Assembly: GCA_021648585.1 (NCBI GenBank)
Contig: JAKISM010000003.1
Location: 1-37,809 of the forward strand
Length of the DNA: 37,809 nt
Source: Devosiaceae bacterium
GTDB lineage: Bacteria; Pseudomonadota; Alphaproteobacteria; Rhizobiales; Devosiaceae
Reading direction: 5' to 3'
Part shown: positions 14,259 through 21,948 of the stretch, in pieces
Position numbering within the stretch: position 1 is the first letter of the stretch
How the letters are laid out: each line of letters begins with the position of its first letter
The notes under the pieces: model-generated
Told to the model about the DNA's origin: nothing
Databases searched by the model: none
The model's input: the letters and a program-made list of their open reading frames with translations, nothing else
Position numbers and translations under genes: made by a program

Positions 14259-15224
14259 ATGAAAAAACTAATTATAGGCGCTGTAGCAGCTGTTGCTATG
14301 AGCGGATTTAGCTTTGGCGCAACAGCGCAACAGCAATTCATATCAATCGGTACTGGTGGCGTTACTGGCGTTTATTATCCAACAGGTGGCGCTATTTGCC
14401 GTCTGGTTAATAAAAACCGTAAAGAAACTGGCATTCGTTGTGCAGTAGAATCAACTGGTGGTTCTGTTTATAATATCAACACAATTCGCGCAGGCGAATT
14501 AGAGTTTGGTGTTGCACAATCTGATTGGCAATATCACGCATATAATGGCACATCAAAATTTGCAGATCAGGGCCCTTTTGAAGGTCTTCGTGCTGTATTT
14601 TCAGTTCACCCTGAGCCATTTACTGTTGTAGCTCGTGCTGATGCAGGAATTAAAACTTTTGCTGATCTAAAAGGCAAGCGTGTTAATATTGGTAATCCCG
14701 GTTCTGGGCAACGTGGAACTATGGAAGTTCTAATGAATGCGCTTGGTTGGACAAATGCAGACTTTGCTCTTGCATCTGAACTTAAAGCGAGTGAGCAATC
14801 ACAAGCACTTTGCGACAATAAAATTGACGCAATGGTCTATACAGTTGGTCATCCATCTGGCTCAATTTCAGAAGCAACAACATCTTGTGAGAGTGTTCTA
14901 GTTTCTGTAACAGGTCCAGAAGTTGAAAAACTAATCGCTGATAATGATTATTATCGTGTAGCTACCATTCCTGGTGGCATGTATCGCGGTAACGATGCTG
15001 ATACACAAACATTTGGTGTTGGTGCGACATTTGTGAGTTCAACTGCTGTTTCTGATGAAGTTGTTTATGCATTAGTTAGCGCAGTGTTCGATAATATCGA
15101 TGCATTCCGCAAGCTACACCCAGCATTTGCAAATCTTGATCCAAAACAAATGGCTAAAGATGGTCTTTCAGCACCTATCCATGCTGGTGCTATGAAGTAT
15201 TATAAAGAAAACGGTCTAGACTAG
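14259..15224 (+). CDS. TAXI-family TRAP transporter solute-binding protein
   Basis: The periplasmic receptor of a TRAP transporter, 321 residues. A Sec signal peptide covers residues 1-23 (MKKLIIGAVAAVAMSGFSFG, cleaved after ATA). The mature part shows the TAXI pattern: FISIGTGGVTGVYYPTGGAICRLVN, then VESTGGSVYNINTIRAGELEFGVAQSDW, FADLKGKRVNIGNPGSGQRG and the C-terminal TFGVGATFVSS helix region. Start: ATG 14259 with a strong GGAGG at 14249-14253; the TTG 12 bp upstream lies in that site. A strong terminator follows the gene, so the receptor is probably made in excess over the permease. Ligands of TAXI proteins are often glutamate or related acids; here the ligand is unknown. Confidence 0.93.
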   Translation: MKKLIIGAVAAVAMSGFSFGATAQQQFISIGTGGVTGVYYPTGGAICRLVNKNRKETGIRCAVESTGGSVYNINTIRAGELEFGVAQSDWQYHAYNGTSKFADQGPFEGLRAVFSVHPEPFTVVARADAGIKTFADLKGKRVNIGNPGSGQRGTMEVLMNALGWTNADFALASELKASEQSQALCDNKIDAMVYTVGHPSGSISEATTSCESVLVSVTGPEVEKLIADNDYYRVATIPGGMYRGNDADTQTFGVGATFVSSTAVSDEVVYALVSAVFDNIDAFRKLHPAFANLDPKQMAKDGLSAPIHAGAMKYYKENGLD

Positions 15225-15238
15225 GTTTTAGATTTTTT

Positions 15239-15275
15239 AGCGATGGCGCAAGAAATTGCGCCATCGTTTTATTTA
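15239..15275 (+). terminator. Intrinsic terminator after the TAXI binding protein
   Basis: A perfect 11-bp stem, CGATGGCGCAA (15241-15251) and TTGCGCCATCG (15256-15266), closed by a GAAA loop and followed by TTTTATTTATT. It stands between receptor and permease genes, a position that allows partial read-through. Confidence 0.88.
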
Positions 15276-15332
15276 TTAAAGATAGAATAATTTATAAAAG
15301 TTGTTTCAAATTATTTTTGTAAATTATTTTGT

Positions 15333-15362
15333 AAATTTACTATTTTCAAATTTACTATTTTC
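15333..15362. repeat. Perfect tandem duplication of a 15-mer before the permease gene
   Basis: AAATTTACTATTTTC occurs twice in direct succession (15333-15347 and 15348-15362), ending just before the GGGAGGGGG ribosome site of the permease. It is likely slippage in the untranslated leader. Confidence 0.8.
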
Positions 15363-15378
15363 TTGGGAGGGGGAATAA

Positions 15379-18060
15379 ATGGCTGAGGATAAAGCACAAG
15401 AAAACACTCAAATGAGTGATCAAGAACTAGAAGATCTAGTTGCGTCAACGGATTCTGGGGCAAGAAACCCTGCGGGGCCAGTTGGTAAAATGATTGCAGG
15501 CATTGCTCTATTTTGGGCAACATTTCAAATATGGATTGCCTCGCCTTTACCCTTTACCCCGTTTTTTAGCTCTTTCATTCCTGTGCTAAATGATACACAA
15601 ACCCGCTCTATTCACTTAGCTATTGCAATATTTCTTGCCTTTATGGTCTATCCAGCTTTCAAAAATTCGTCCCGTGATAGAATTCCAATTTTTGATTGGA
15701 TATTTGGTGCTATTGGCGCAATTTGTGCTGGTTATGCGTTTTATGCCTATGAGACTTTAGCAAATACTGGTGCGCAAGGACTGCCTGAGCAATATCAAAT
15801 ATGGATGGCAGTAGTTGGTATGATTATTTTGCTTGAGGCAACAAGACGAGCGCTAGGGCCAGCTTTGGCGATTGTTGCGATAATATTTTTGATCTATGTA
15901 TTTTTTGGCTCAGCTGCCTTTATTCCAGAAGTTATAAAATGGAAGGGAGCGAGTATTTCAAAAACTATGAGCCATATGTGGCTGACAACTGAGGGTGTGT
16001 TTGGTATTGCGCTTGGAGTTTCTGCTAGTTTTGTGTTCTTGTTCGTGTTGTTTGGCTCATTGCTTGATAAAGCAGGGGCTGGTAATTATTTCATTAAAAT
16101 CGCATTTTCTTTGCTTGGTCACTTACGTGGTGGTCCGGCCAAAGCGGCGGTTGTTGGCTCGGCTATGACTGGACTTATTTCAGGTTCTTCGATTGCTAAT
16201 GTTGTAACAACTGGCACGTTTACTATTCCGCTTATGAAACGAGTTGGTTTTACGCCTGAGCAGGCTGGCTCGGTTGAAGTTGCTTCTTCGGTAAATGGGC
16301 AATTAATGCCACCAGTGATGGGGGCGGCGGCTTTCTTAATGGTTGAATATGTGGGTATTCCATATATTGAAGTTATTAAAGCGGCGCTTTTACCAGCGGT
16401 TATTTCTTATATTGCTTTGCTTTATATTGTGCATCTTGAAGCACTGAAAAAAGGCATGTCGGCATTACCAAAACCTGTTATGGCGGCAAAATCGCTTATA
16501 CAAAAATTAATTTCTACCTTTTTAGGCTTTGCAATTTTTGGCGCTTTGTGTTTTGGAATTTATTATGGCATTGGCTGGATGCGTGGTGCATTTGGCGATT
16601 TTGCTTCACCACTTTTAGCTAGTTTGGTTTTCCTTGCTTATGTTGGTTTGGTGTTTATTGCATCGAAAAAGCCAGATCTTGAAATGGATGATCCGAATGC
16701 AGAAATTGTTGAACTGCCTGTTTATGACGAAGTGAAAACAACAGGCTTGCAATATATATTGCCGATTGTTGTTTTGGTTTGGTTTTTGATGATTGAGAGA
16801 AAATCTCCAGGACTATCAGCTTTTTGGGCATCATTATTATTGATCGTTATTCTATTGACGCAAAAACCTCTAAAGGCAATTTTTAGAAAAAGCGGTAATT
16901 TAGCAGCAGAAATGAAGTCTGGGTTTTTAGACCTCATTGATGGCATGATTGCAGGTTCAAGAAATATGATCGGCATTGGTATAGCAACTGCTACGGCTGG
17001 TGTTATCGTTGGTACGGTTACACTAACTGGCGTTGGTCAGGTGATGGCTGAATTGGTTGAATTTATATCGGGTGGTAATCTGATATTAATGCTTATCTTT
17101 GTTGGCATACTTTCGCTTATTTTGGGCATGGGATTGCCGACAACGGCTAATTATATCGTGGTTTCATCTTTGATGGCGGCGGTTGTTGTTGAACTTGGTG
17201 CGGCGAACGGTCTTATTGTGCCGCTAATTGCTGTGCATTTATTCGTATTCTATTTTGGGATAATGGCGGACGTCACGCCCCCGGTGGGCTTAGCCTCGTT
17301 TGCGGCGGCTGCCGTTTCGGGGGGAGATCCGATTAAAACAGGGTTTGTGGCATTCTTTTATTCTTTACGCACAGTTGCCCTACCGTTCCTATTTATCTTT
17401 AACACGGATTTATTGTTGATTGATGTTACTCTGACGCAAGGCATAATGGTGTTCATTGTAGCAACGATTGCCATGTTGCTATTTGCCGCTGGCACGCAGG
17501 GCTATTTCATTGCGAAATCTAGATTATGGGAGTCGCTATTATTAGTTCTAATAGCCTTTATGTTATTTAGACCGGGTTTCTTCTTAGATAGGGTGCAACC
17601 ACCATTTGAAGAAACTAACCCTGTGGTAATTGAGCAAAGTGTAACGGATGCGCCTGATGGATCTGAAATGAGATTTGTTATTAGTGGTCCTGATTTTGAT
17701 ACTGGCCTAACTACTTCAACAACCATTGCTCTACCTATTGTGGGTGATGCGGATGGAGCGACAAGGCTTAGTGATGCTGGCTTAATGATTATGATTGAAG
17801 GTGATAAAGTATTGCTTGATGAGCCGTTTACTGGAACGCCTTTTGCAAATAGATTGGCGAATTTTGATTATTACGGTGATGATCCAGTTGTGATTGAAGC
17901 TGTTAAATCGCCAGCCAAGCGTTTGCCTAAGGAAATATTCTATCTGCCTGCTCTGTTATTATTAGGAGTAGTAGTATTTTTCCAACGTCGTCGTCAGACA
18001 GTGCCAGCGTTTTGGGGGAAACCAGTTTCGCCAAAAGCAACTTCAAATAAAACAGCTTAA
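15379..18060 (+). CDS. TRAP transporter fused permease (DctQ-DctM type, TAXI family)
   Basis: An 893-residue inner-membrane protein joining the small (4-helix) and large (12-helix) TRAP subunits in one chain. The first ~40 residues are polar and cytoplasmic. The DctQ-like region covers about 40-190, then the DctM core from about 200: KAAVVGSAMTGLISGSSIANVVTTGTFTIPLMKRVGF, and the second half with GLPTTANYIVV and VTPPVGLASFAAAA, matching pseudo-repeats around the sodium and substrate sites. After the core (about residue 700 on) comes a periplasmic-looking segment of about 100 residues and a final helix before the C-terminal tail. Uptake is driven by the sodium gradient in characterised members. 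Ribosome site GGGAGGGGG. It forms an operon with uspA downstream. Confidence 0.93.
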   Translation: MAEDKAQENTQMSDQELEDLVASTDSGARNPAGPVGKMIAGIALFWATFQIWIASPLPFTPFFSSFIPVLNDTQTRSIHLAIAIFLAFMVYPAFKNSSRDRIPIFDWIFGAIGAICAGYAFYAYETLANTGAQGLPEQYQIWMAVVGMIILLEATRRALGPALAIVAIIFLIYVFFGSAAFIPEVIKWKGASISKTMSHMWLTTEGVFGIALGVSASFVFLFVLFGSLLDKAGAGNYFIKIAFSLLGHLRGGPAKAAVVGSAMTGLISGSSIANVVTTGTFTIPLMKRVGFTPEQAGSVEVASSVNGQLMPPVMGAAAFLMVEYVGIPYIEVIKAALLPAVISYIALLYIVHLEALKKGMSALPKPVMAAKSLIQKLISTFLGFAIFGALCFGIYYGIGWMRGAFGDFASPLLASLVFLAYVGLVFIASKKPDLEMDDPNAEIVELPVYDEVKTTGLQYILPIVVLVWFLMIERKSPGLSAFWASLLLIVILLTQKPLKAIFRKSGNLAAEMKSGFLDLIDGMIAGSRNMIGIGIATATAGVIVGTVTLTGVGQVMAELVEFISGGNLILMLIFVGILSLILGMGLPTTANYIVVSSLMAAVVVELGAANGLIVPLIAVHLFVFYFGIMADVTPPVGLASFAAAAVSGGDPIKTGFVAFFYSLRTVALPFLFIFNTDLLLIDVTLTQGIMVFIVATIAMLLFAAGTQGYFIAKSRLWESLLLVLIAFMLFRPGFFLDRVQPPFEETNPVVIEQSVTDAPDGSEMRFVISGPDFDTGLTTSTTIALPIVGDADGATRLSDAGLMIMIEGDKVLLDEPFTGTPFANRLANFDYYGDDPVVIEAVKSPAKRLPKEIFYLPALLLLGVVVFFQRRRQTVPAFWGKPVSPKATSNKTA

Positions 18061-18083
18061 TAAAACCTATAGGGAGAAAATAA

Positions 18084-18521
18084 ATGTCTAAAAATTATAT
18101 GTTAGCACTCGACCTTGGTGAAAGTTCAGGATCGAATAAAAGAGCGATTGAAATAGCTGAAAATCTAGCAAAAAATGATGGTGCGACATTGCATGTTGTA
18201 ACAGTTATTCCTACTTTTTCGATGCCGATTGTTGGTAGTTATTTTCCAGAAGGATTTGAGGAAAAAAACTTTAAGTTAGCAAAAGAGAATTTGAAAAAAG
18301 TAATTGAGGAAGATGCAAGCGATCCATCAGCCATTAAGCGTCATGTTGTGCAAGGCTCGATTTATGAAAAAATCATGAGTGCAGCTGATAAGCTAGGCTG
18401 CTCTTTGATTATTATGGAAGCGCATAGACCTGATCTTAAAGATTATTTGCTTGGGCCAAATGCCGCACGAGTTGTGCGCCATGCTAAGCAATCGGTTTAT
18501 GTGATACGTGATATAGATTGA
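18084..18521 (+). CDS. Universal stress protein (UspA family) associated with the TRAP transporter
   Basis: A 145-residue single Usp domain, beginning 23 bp after the permease stop with AGGGAG as ribosome site. It shows the first strand YMLALDLGESSGSNKRAIEIAENLA, the second strand TLHVVTVIP, and a C-terminal LIIMEAHRPDLKDYLLGPNAARVVRHAKQSVYVIRD. The last block is a diverged ATP-binding loop: the usual G-2x-G-9x-G(S/T) is only partly present, with G at LGPNAARVV, so ATP binding is uncertain. A UspA protein encoded with a TRAP transporter has a precedent in TeaD of the Halomonas TeaABC system, which adjusts transporter activity. A similar role is inferred from the gene order. Confidence 0.9.
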   Translation: MSKNYMLALDLGESSGSNKRAIEIAENLAKNDGATLHVVTVIPTFSMPIVGSYFPEGFEEKNFKLAKENLKKVIEEDASDPSAIKRHVVQGSIYEKIMSAADKLGCSLIIMEAHRPDLKDYLLGPNAARVVRHAKQSVYVIRDID

Positions 18522-18627
18522 GCCGTATGGCTATTAAGATGTCAGGTATGTTTTGGGCTGTCTCTAATTATTGTTGATTGGCAAAAGATGTTACTTTACA
18601 AACCATTCTTAAGCAGATTGGCGCTTT

Positions 18628-19413
18628 ATGAGCGATAAAAAAACATTTATCATGGTTGCTCCAAATGGCGCAAGAAAGAATAAAAAAGACCATTTGGAAT
18701 TGCCAATTATTCTTGATGAAATAGTTGCGAGTGCTGTTGCTTGTTATAAAGCTGGAGCTGGTGCAATTCATGCTCATGTGCGTGATAAACAAGGGAAGCA
18801 TACTTTAGATGCTGGGCTTTATAGTGAGCTTATTGATGAACTTGCAAAAATTGCACCAAAAATGGTGGTACAAATAACGACTGAGGCTGTTGGGCAATAT
18901 TCTCCATCTGAGCAAAGAGAGCTTGTAAGGCAGGTTAAACCAAGTGCTGTTTCTGTGGCTTTGCGTGAAATGATGAGTGATGGTGATACTAGGGCACAAA
19001 GAGAGTTCTATTGGCAGGCAAGCGATGAGGGGATAGATTTGCAACATATTATCTATTCGTCGGATGAAATTTTGTTGTTATCTGATTTGATTTCCAAGAA
19101 TATTGTTCCTTTAGAAAAGCTATCAATGCTTTTTGTGCTTGGCAGGTATTCTAAAAATCAGACTTCTATTCCCGATGATTTGTTACCTTTTTTGAGTGCC
19201 CTTGAACAAAGTGGCCTTAAGGAGCAGAGCAAAATTATGGGTTGTGCTTTTGGTCAAAATGAATTGAATTGCTTATTGGCGCTAGCAAAAGCGGGAAGTG
19301 ATTGTCGCATAGGGTTTGAGAATAACCATTTCTTGCCTGACGGGCGTTTGGCAAGAGATAATGCTACGCAAGTTAAAATGCTAGTTGCAACCCTAGCCGA
19401 ATCTTGCAGGTGA
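18628..19413 (+). CDS. BKACE-family (DUF849) beta-keto acid cleavage enzyme
   Basis: A 261-residue protein of the family that splits beta-keto acids with acetyl-CoA, giving acetoacetate and a new acyl-CoA; the first known member acts on 3-keto-5-aminohexanoate in lysine fermentation. Seen: MVAPNGARKNKKDHLELP at the N-terminus, AGAGAIHAHVRDKQGKH with metal-binding H48 and H50, and CRIGFENN with E231 as the third ligand. The length is slightly short for the family. The spacing to uspA is 106 bp and no clear ribosome site is seen, so expression may be separate. Its 3' end overlaps the convergent DadA-like gene by 21 bp. The substrate is unknown; context suggests the compound carried by the TRAP system or its breakdown product. 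Confidence 0.85.
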   Translation: MSDKKTFIMVAPNGARKNKKDHLELPIILDEIVASAVACYKAGAGAIHAHVRDKQGKHTLDAGLYSELIDELAKIAPKMVVQITTEAVGQYSPSEQRELVRQVKPSAVSVALREMMSDGDTRAQREFYWQASDEGIDLQHIIYSSDEILLLSDLISKNIVPLEKLSMLFVLGRYSKNQTSIPDDLLPFLSALEQSGLKEQSKIMGCAFGQNELNCLLALAKAGSDCRIGFENNHFLPDGRLARDNATQVKMLVATLAESCR

Positions 19414-20625
19414 GAAGGCTCTTGGGCTAACGATAGGCTCTTCATCAACCATGATTTGCGCTAATATTTTTCCGCTAATAGGGCCAAGTGTGAGGCCGTG
19501 ATGGGCGTGGCCGAAATTAAACCATAGACCCTTATGGTTAGGTGCTTTACCAATTACAGGCATCATATCAGCGGTGCAGGGGCGTGAGCCAAGCCAAGGT
19601 TTTTCAAGCTGGCATTCACCTAGATTGAGCATTGATTGAGCGATTGGCTCTATCTTTCTTAATTGATGTGGAGTTGGTTTTTTATCTCTATGTGCAAATT
19701 CTATTGCGCTAGATAGGCGTGTACCATTTTTCATTGGGGCAAGGACAAAACCATTATCCATATCAATAATAGGAATTTTTAGGCGTCCATTTTTTTTATA
19801 ATCATAATTCATGTGATAACCACGCTTAACTGCGAAGGGAATTTTATAGCCAAATCGTTTGAAAATATCCCCTGACCAAGCACCAAGTGCAACTACAACA
19901 TTGTCTGCAAAAATATTACCAATATCAGCTTGTAACTGCCAGCCATTTTCAGCTTGCTGTAGGTTTCTGGCATCGCCATTAATCATCGCCCCTCCATTTG
20001 CAACAAACAAATCATAGAGTTTTTTTACATATGCTCCGGGATCAGAAATAGACGCTGAATCTTGCCAATGAATAGCAAAGGCAAATTTTTCATTTAGAGC
20101 GGGCTCTTTTTTTGCTATTTGAGCGCTATCTAAAACACTAGATTTCATGCCAGCACGTTTTGCTCTCTCAACTCCAATCATCGCACTTTTATAAGTTGTT
20201 GCATCTCTTGAAAGCTGTAGCCAGCCATCAGGCTTTATCATTTTTGAGATATTTGCAAGTTTAGCTAGTTCATGATGCTCATCAAGGCATCTAACAAAAA
20301 GCGGAGAAATATTCTTTGATATTGCCCTTACATTATTAGCATTTGAATTGTGCCAATAGCGCACAAGCCAAGGAGCAAGCGCAATAATATTTGCTAAATC
20401 ATAGCGTAGGCGTGGGTCAGAATTTGATGCATAACGAAGTATCTCGGAGATTTCTCGTGGAAAAGTGCGAGGCAAAAGATCGGTGCGCTCAATTAACCCA
20501 GCATTGCCAAAACTTGCTTCATTGCCAGCCCCATTTTTATCAAGCAAAGCAACATTGCGCCCTCTTGCTTGCAAATGCAGGGCGGTACTTACTCCAATAA
20601 TGCCAGCACCAAGAATTAAATCCAT
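19393..20625 (-). CDS. FAD-dependent amino acid oxidoreductase, DadA-like
   Basis: A 410-residue flavoprotein of the DAO superfamily, closest in pattern to D-amino acid dehydrogenase DadA. The N-terminal FAD dinucleotide motif is LILGAGIIGVSTALHLQARG with glycines at 6, 8 and 11, then ALLDKNGAGNEASFGNAGLI. The FAD-binding C-terminal part reads LGSRPCTADMMPVIGKAP and LWFNFGHAHHGLTLGPISGK. Family members oxidise the amine of D-amino or N-substituted amino acids and pass electrons to the respiratory chain. It is convergent with the BKACE gene (21-bp overlap). The pairing with a TAXI-TRAP and BKACE suggests a catabolic module for an amino compound; substrate not determinable. Confidence 0.86.
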   Translation of the reverse strand: MDLILGAGIIGVSTALHLQARGRNVALLDKNGAGNEASFGNAGLIERTDLLPRTFPREISEILRYASNSDPRLRYDLANIIALAPWLVRYWHNSNANNVRAISKNISPLFVRCLDEHHELAKLANISKMIKPDGWLQLSRDATTYKSAMIGVERAKRAGMKSSVLDSAQIAKKEPALNEKFAFAIHWQDSASISDPGAYVKKLYDLFVANGGAMINGDARNLQQAENGWQLQADIGNIFADNVVVALGAWSGDIFKRFGYKIPFAVKRGYHMNYDYKKNGRLKIPIIDMDNGFVLAPMKNGTRLSSAIEFAHRDKKPTPHQLRKIEPIAQSMLNLGECQLEKPWLGSRPCTADMMPVIGKAPNHKGLWFNFGHAHHGLTLGPISGKILAQIMVDEEPIVSPRAFSPARFG

Positions 20626-20766
20626 GATAAAACTATTAAACCCATTTATTTACTCATACTTTAGTTACTATATAGTCAGTTATTTTGTTCAATTAGCAAA
20701 GAATAGAGAGTTGCTTAGTTATAGCAAGTTATATTATTTGTAACAAAATTAAACTTATAAAGTAAA

Positions 20767-21948
20767 ATGACCCTAAGTTTTGAAATCTCTAGTGCAAAAA
20801 ATAATTCTAATGCAAAACACGCTGTTGCGCCATTAGTTTTTGAAAAAACACAATCTAATCTAAATATTAGGCATGTGAGTGGTGAGCTTTGGGACAAAGA
20901 AATTGCTTTGTTTGATGGTGTTGTTCAAGAGCAATTATATGTGTTTTCTAAAAATCGCTGGCCTAGTGTTAATTGTGAACCAGTGTTATTTTACGCTGGA
21001 GATGAAATTATTGGTGGCGCACTTGTTTTGGTGCAAGGCTTGCCACTTAAACTTGGCTCAATAGCTGTGGTAAAATGGGGGCCAATATTAAAATCTCATA
21101 ATAAAGAGATGAAAGATATAAATTACTCTAGATGTGTTGCGGCATTATTAGAGGAATATGACAAAAAAAGACGCATGATGATTTCAATTTTGCCTCGTGC
21201 TGAATATGGTGAAAAGAATAGAGAATACGAACATTTGCGCTCTATTGGTTTTTCAAAAGGCTCGCAATTACGTTTCCCCAACCGCTATTTTGTAAATTTA
21301 GAACTTGAAGATGAGGCGCAACTTAAGAGTTTTAATCAAAAATGGCGTTATCATTTAAGAAAATCAGAAAAAGCAGGTCTAAGGTTTGAGCATGTTGGAA
21401 ATGAGAGAATGGGTGAATTTTCTAGTCTTTATGGGCAAATGAATGAGCGCAAAAAATTTGCTGATCATTCTGCCTATGATGATACAATAAAAGCTCTTAT
21501 GGCTATAAAAAGTGATGATTTACGCCCTGAATTATTCTTTGTCTATAAAGATGAGGAAATTGTTGCGGGTGCAATAATTTTTAAGACTGGAGAATGTGCG
21601 GTCTATCTTTATGGTGCGACAAGCCAAAGCGCTCTAGAATTACGTGCTGGATATTTTTTGCAATGGAATATTATTAAATGGTTGTCAGATAATACCAAAG
21701 CCAAATATTATGACCTTGGTGGGACTGATGGATATCAAGGATTGCATCAATTCAAAAAGGGCATGGTGGGTAGAAAAGGTATTATTGCTCCTGTGCCTGC
21801 CGTTGTGAATTATTCAAGCTATTTTTTGCCATTCCTTATGGGAAGAGCGGCGTTTTTTGCTCGCGATATGCTTATACAACTTAAGCATGTTATCTCCTCT
21901 TTTAGGGCTGATATTTCTAAACCTGATCAAGCACGACCTAATAGATGA
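20767..21948 (+). CDS. FemAB-like GNAT acyltransferase
   Basis: A 393-residue protein with a doubled GNAT-like fold of the FemAB/peptidoglycan-bridge type. The first domain includes VLFYAGDEIIGGALVLVQG and KWGPIL. The second has SFNQKWRYHLRKSEKAGLRF, a typical FemAB motif, then ELFFVYKDEEIVAGAIIFKTGECAVYLYGATS and YYDLGGTDGYQGLHQFKKGM. Homologs add amino acids or acyl groups to peptidoglycan precursors or to surface sugars, using charged tRNA or acyl-CoA. The gene overlaps the flippase start by 4 bp, so both probably serve one surface polymer. No strong ribosome site before ATG 20767. Family fairly sure, substrate unknown. Confidence 0.82.
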   Translation: MTLSFEISSAKNNSNAKHAVAPLVFEKTQSNLNIRHVSGELWDKEIALFDGVVQEQLYVFSKNRWPSVNCEPVLFYAGDEIIGGALVLVQGLPLKLGSIAVVKWGPILKSHNKEMKDINYSRCVAALLEEYDKKRRMMISILPRAEYGEKNREYEHLRSIGFSKGSQLRFPNRYFVNLELEDEAQLKSFNQKWRYHLRKSEKAGLRFEHVGNERMGEFSSLYGQMNERKKFADHSAYDDTIKALMAIKSDDLRPELFFVYKDEEIVAGAIIFKTGECAVYLYGATSQSALELRAGYFLQWNIIKWLSDNTKAKYYDLGGTDGYQGLHQFKKGMVGRKGIIAPVPAVVNYSSYFLPFLMGRAAFFARDMLIQLKHVISSFRADISKPDQARPNR

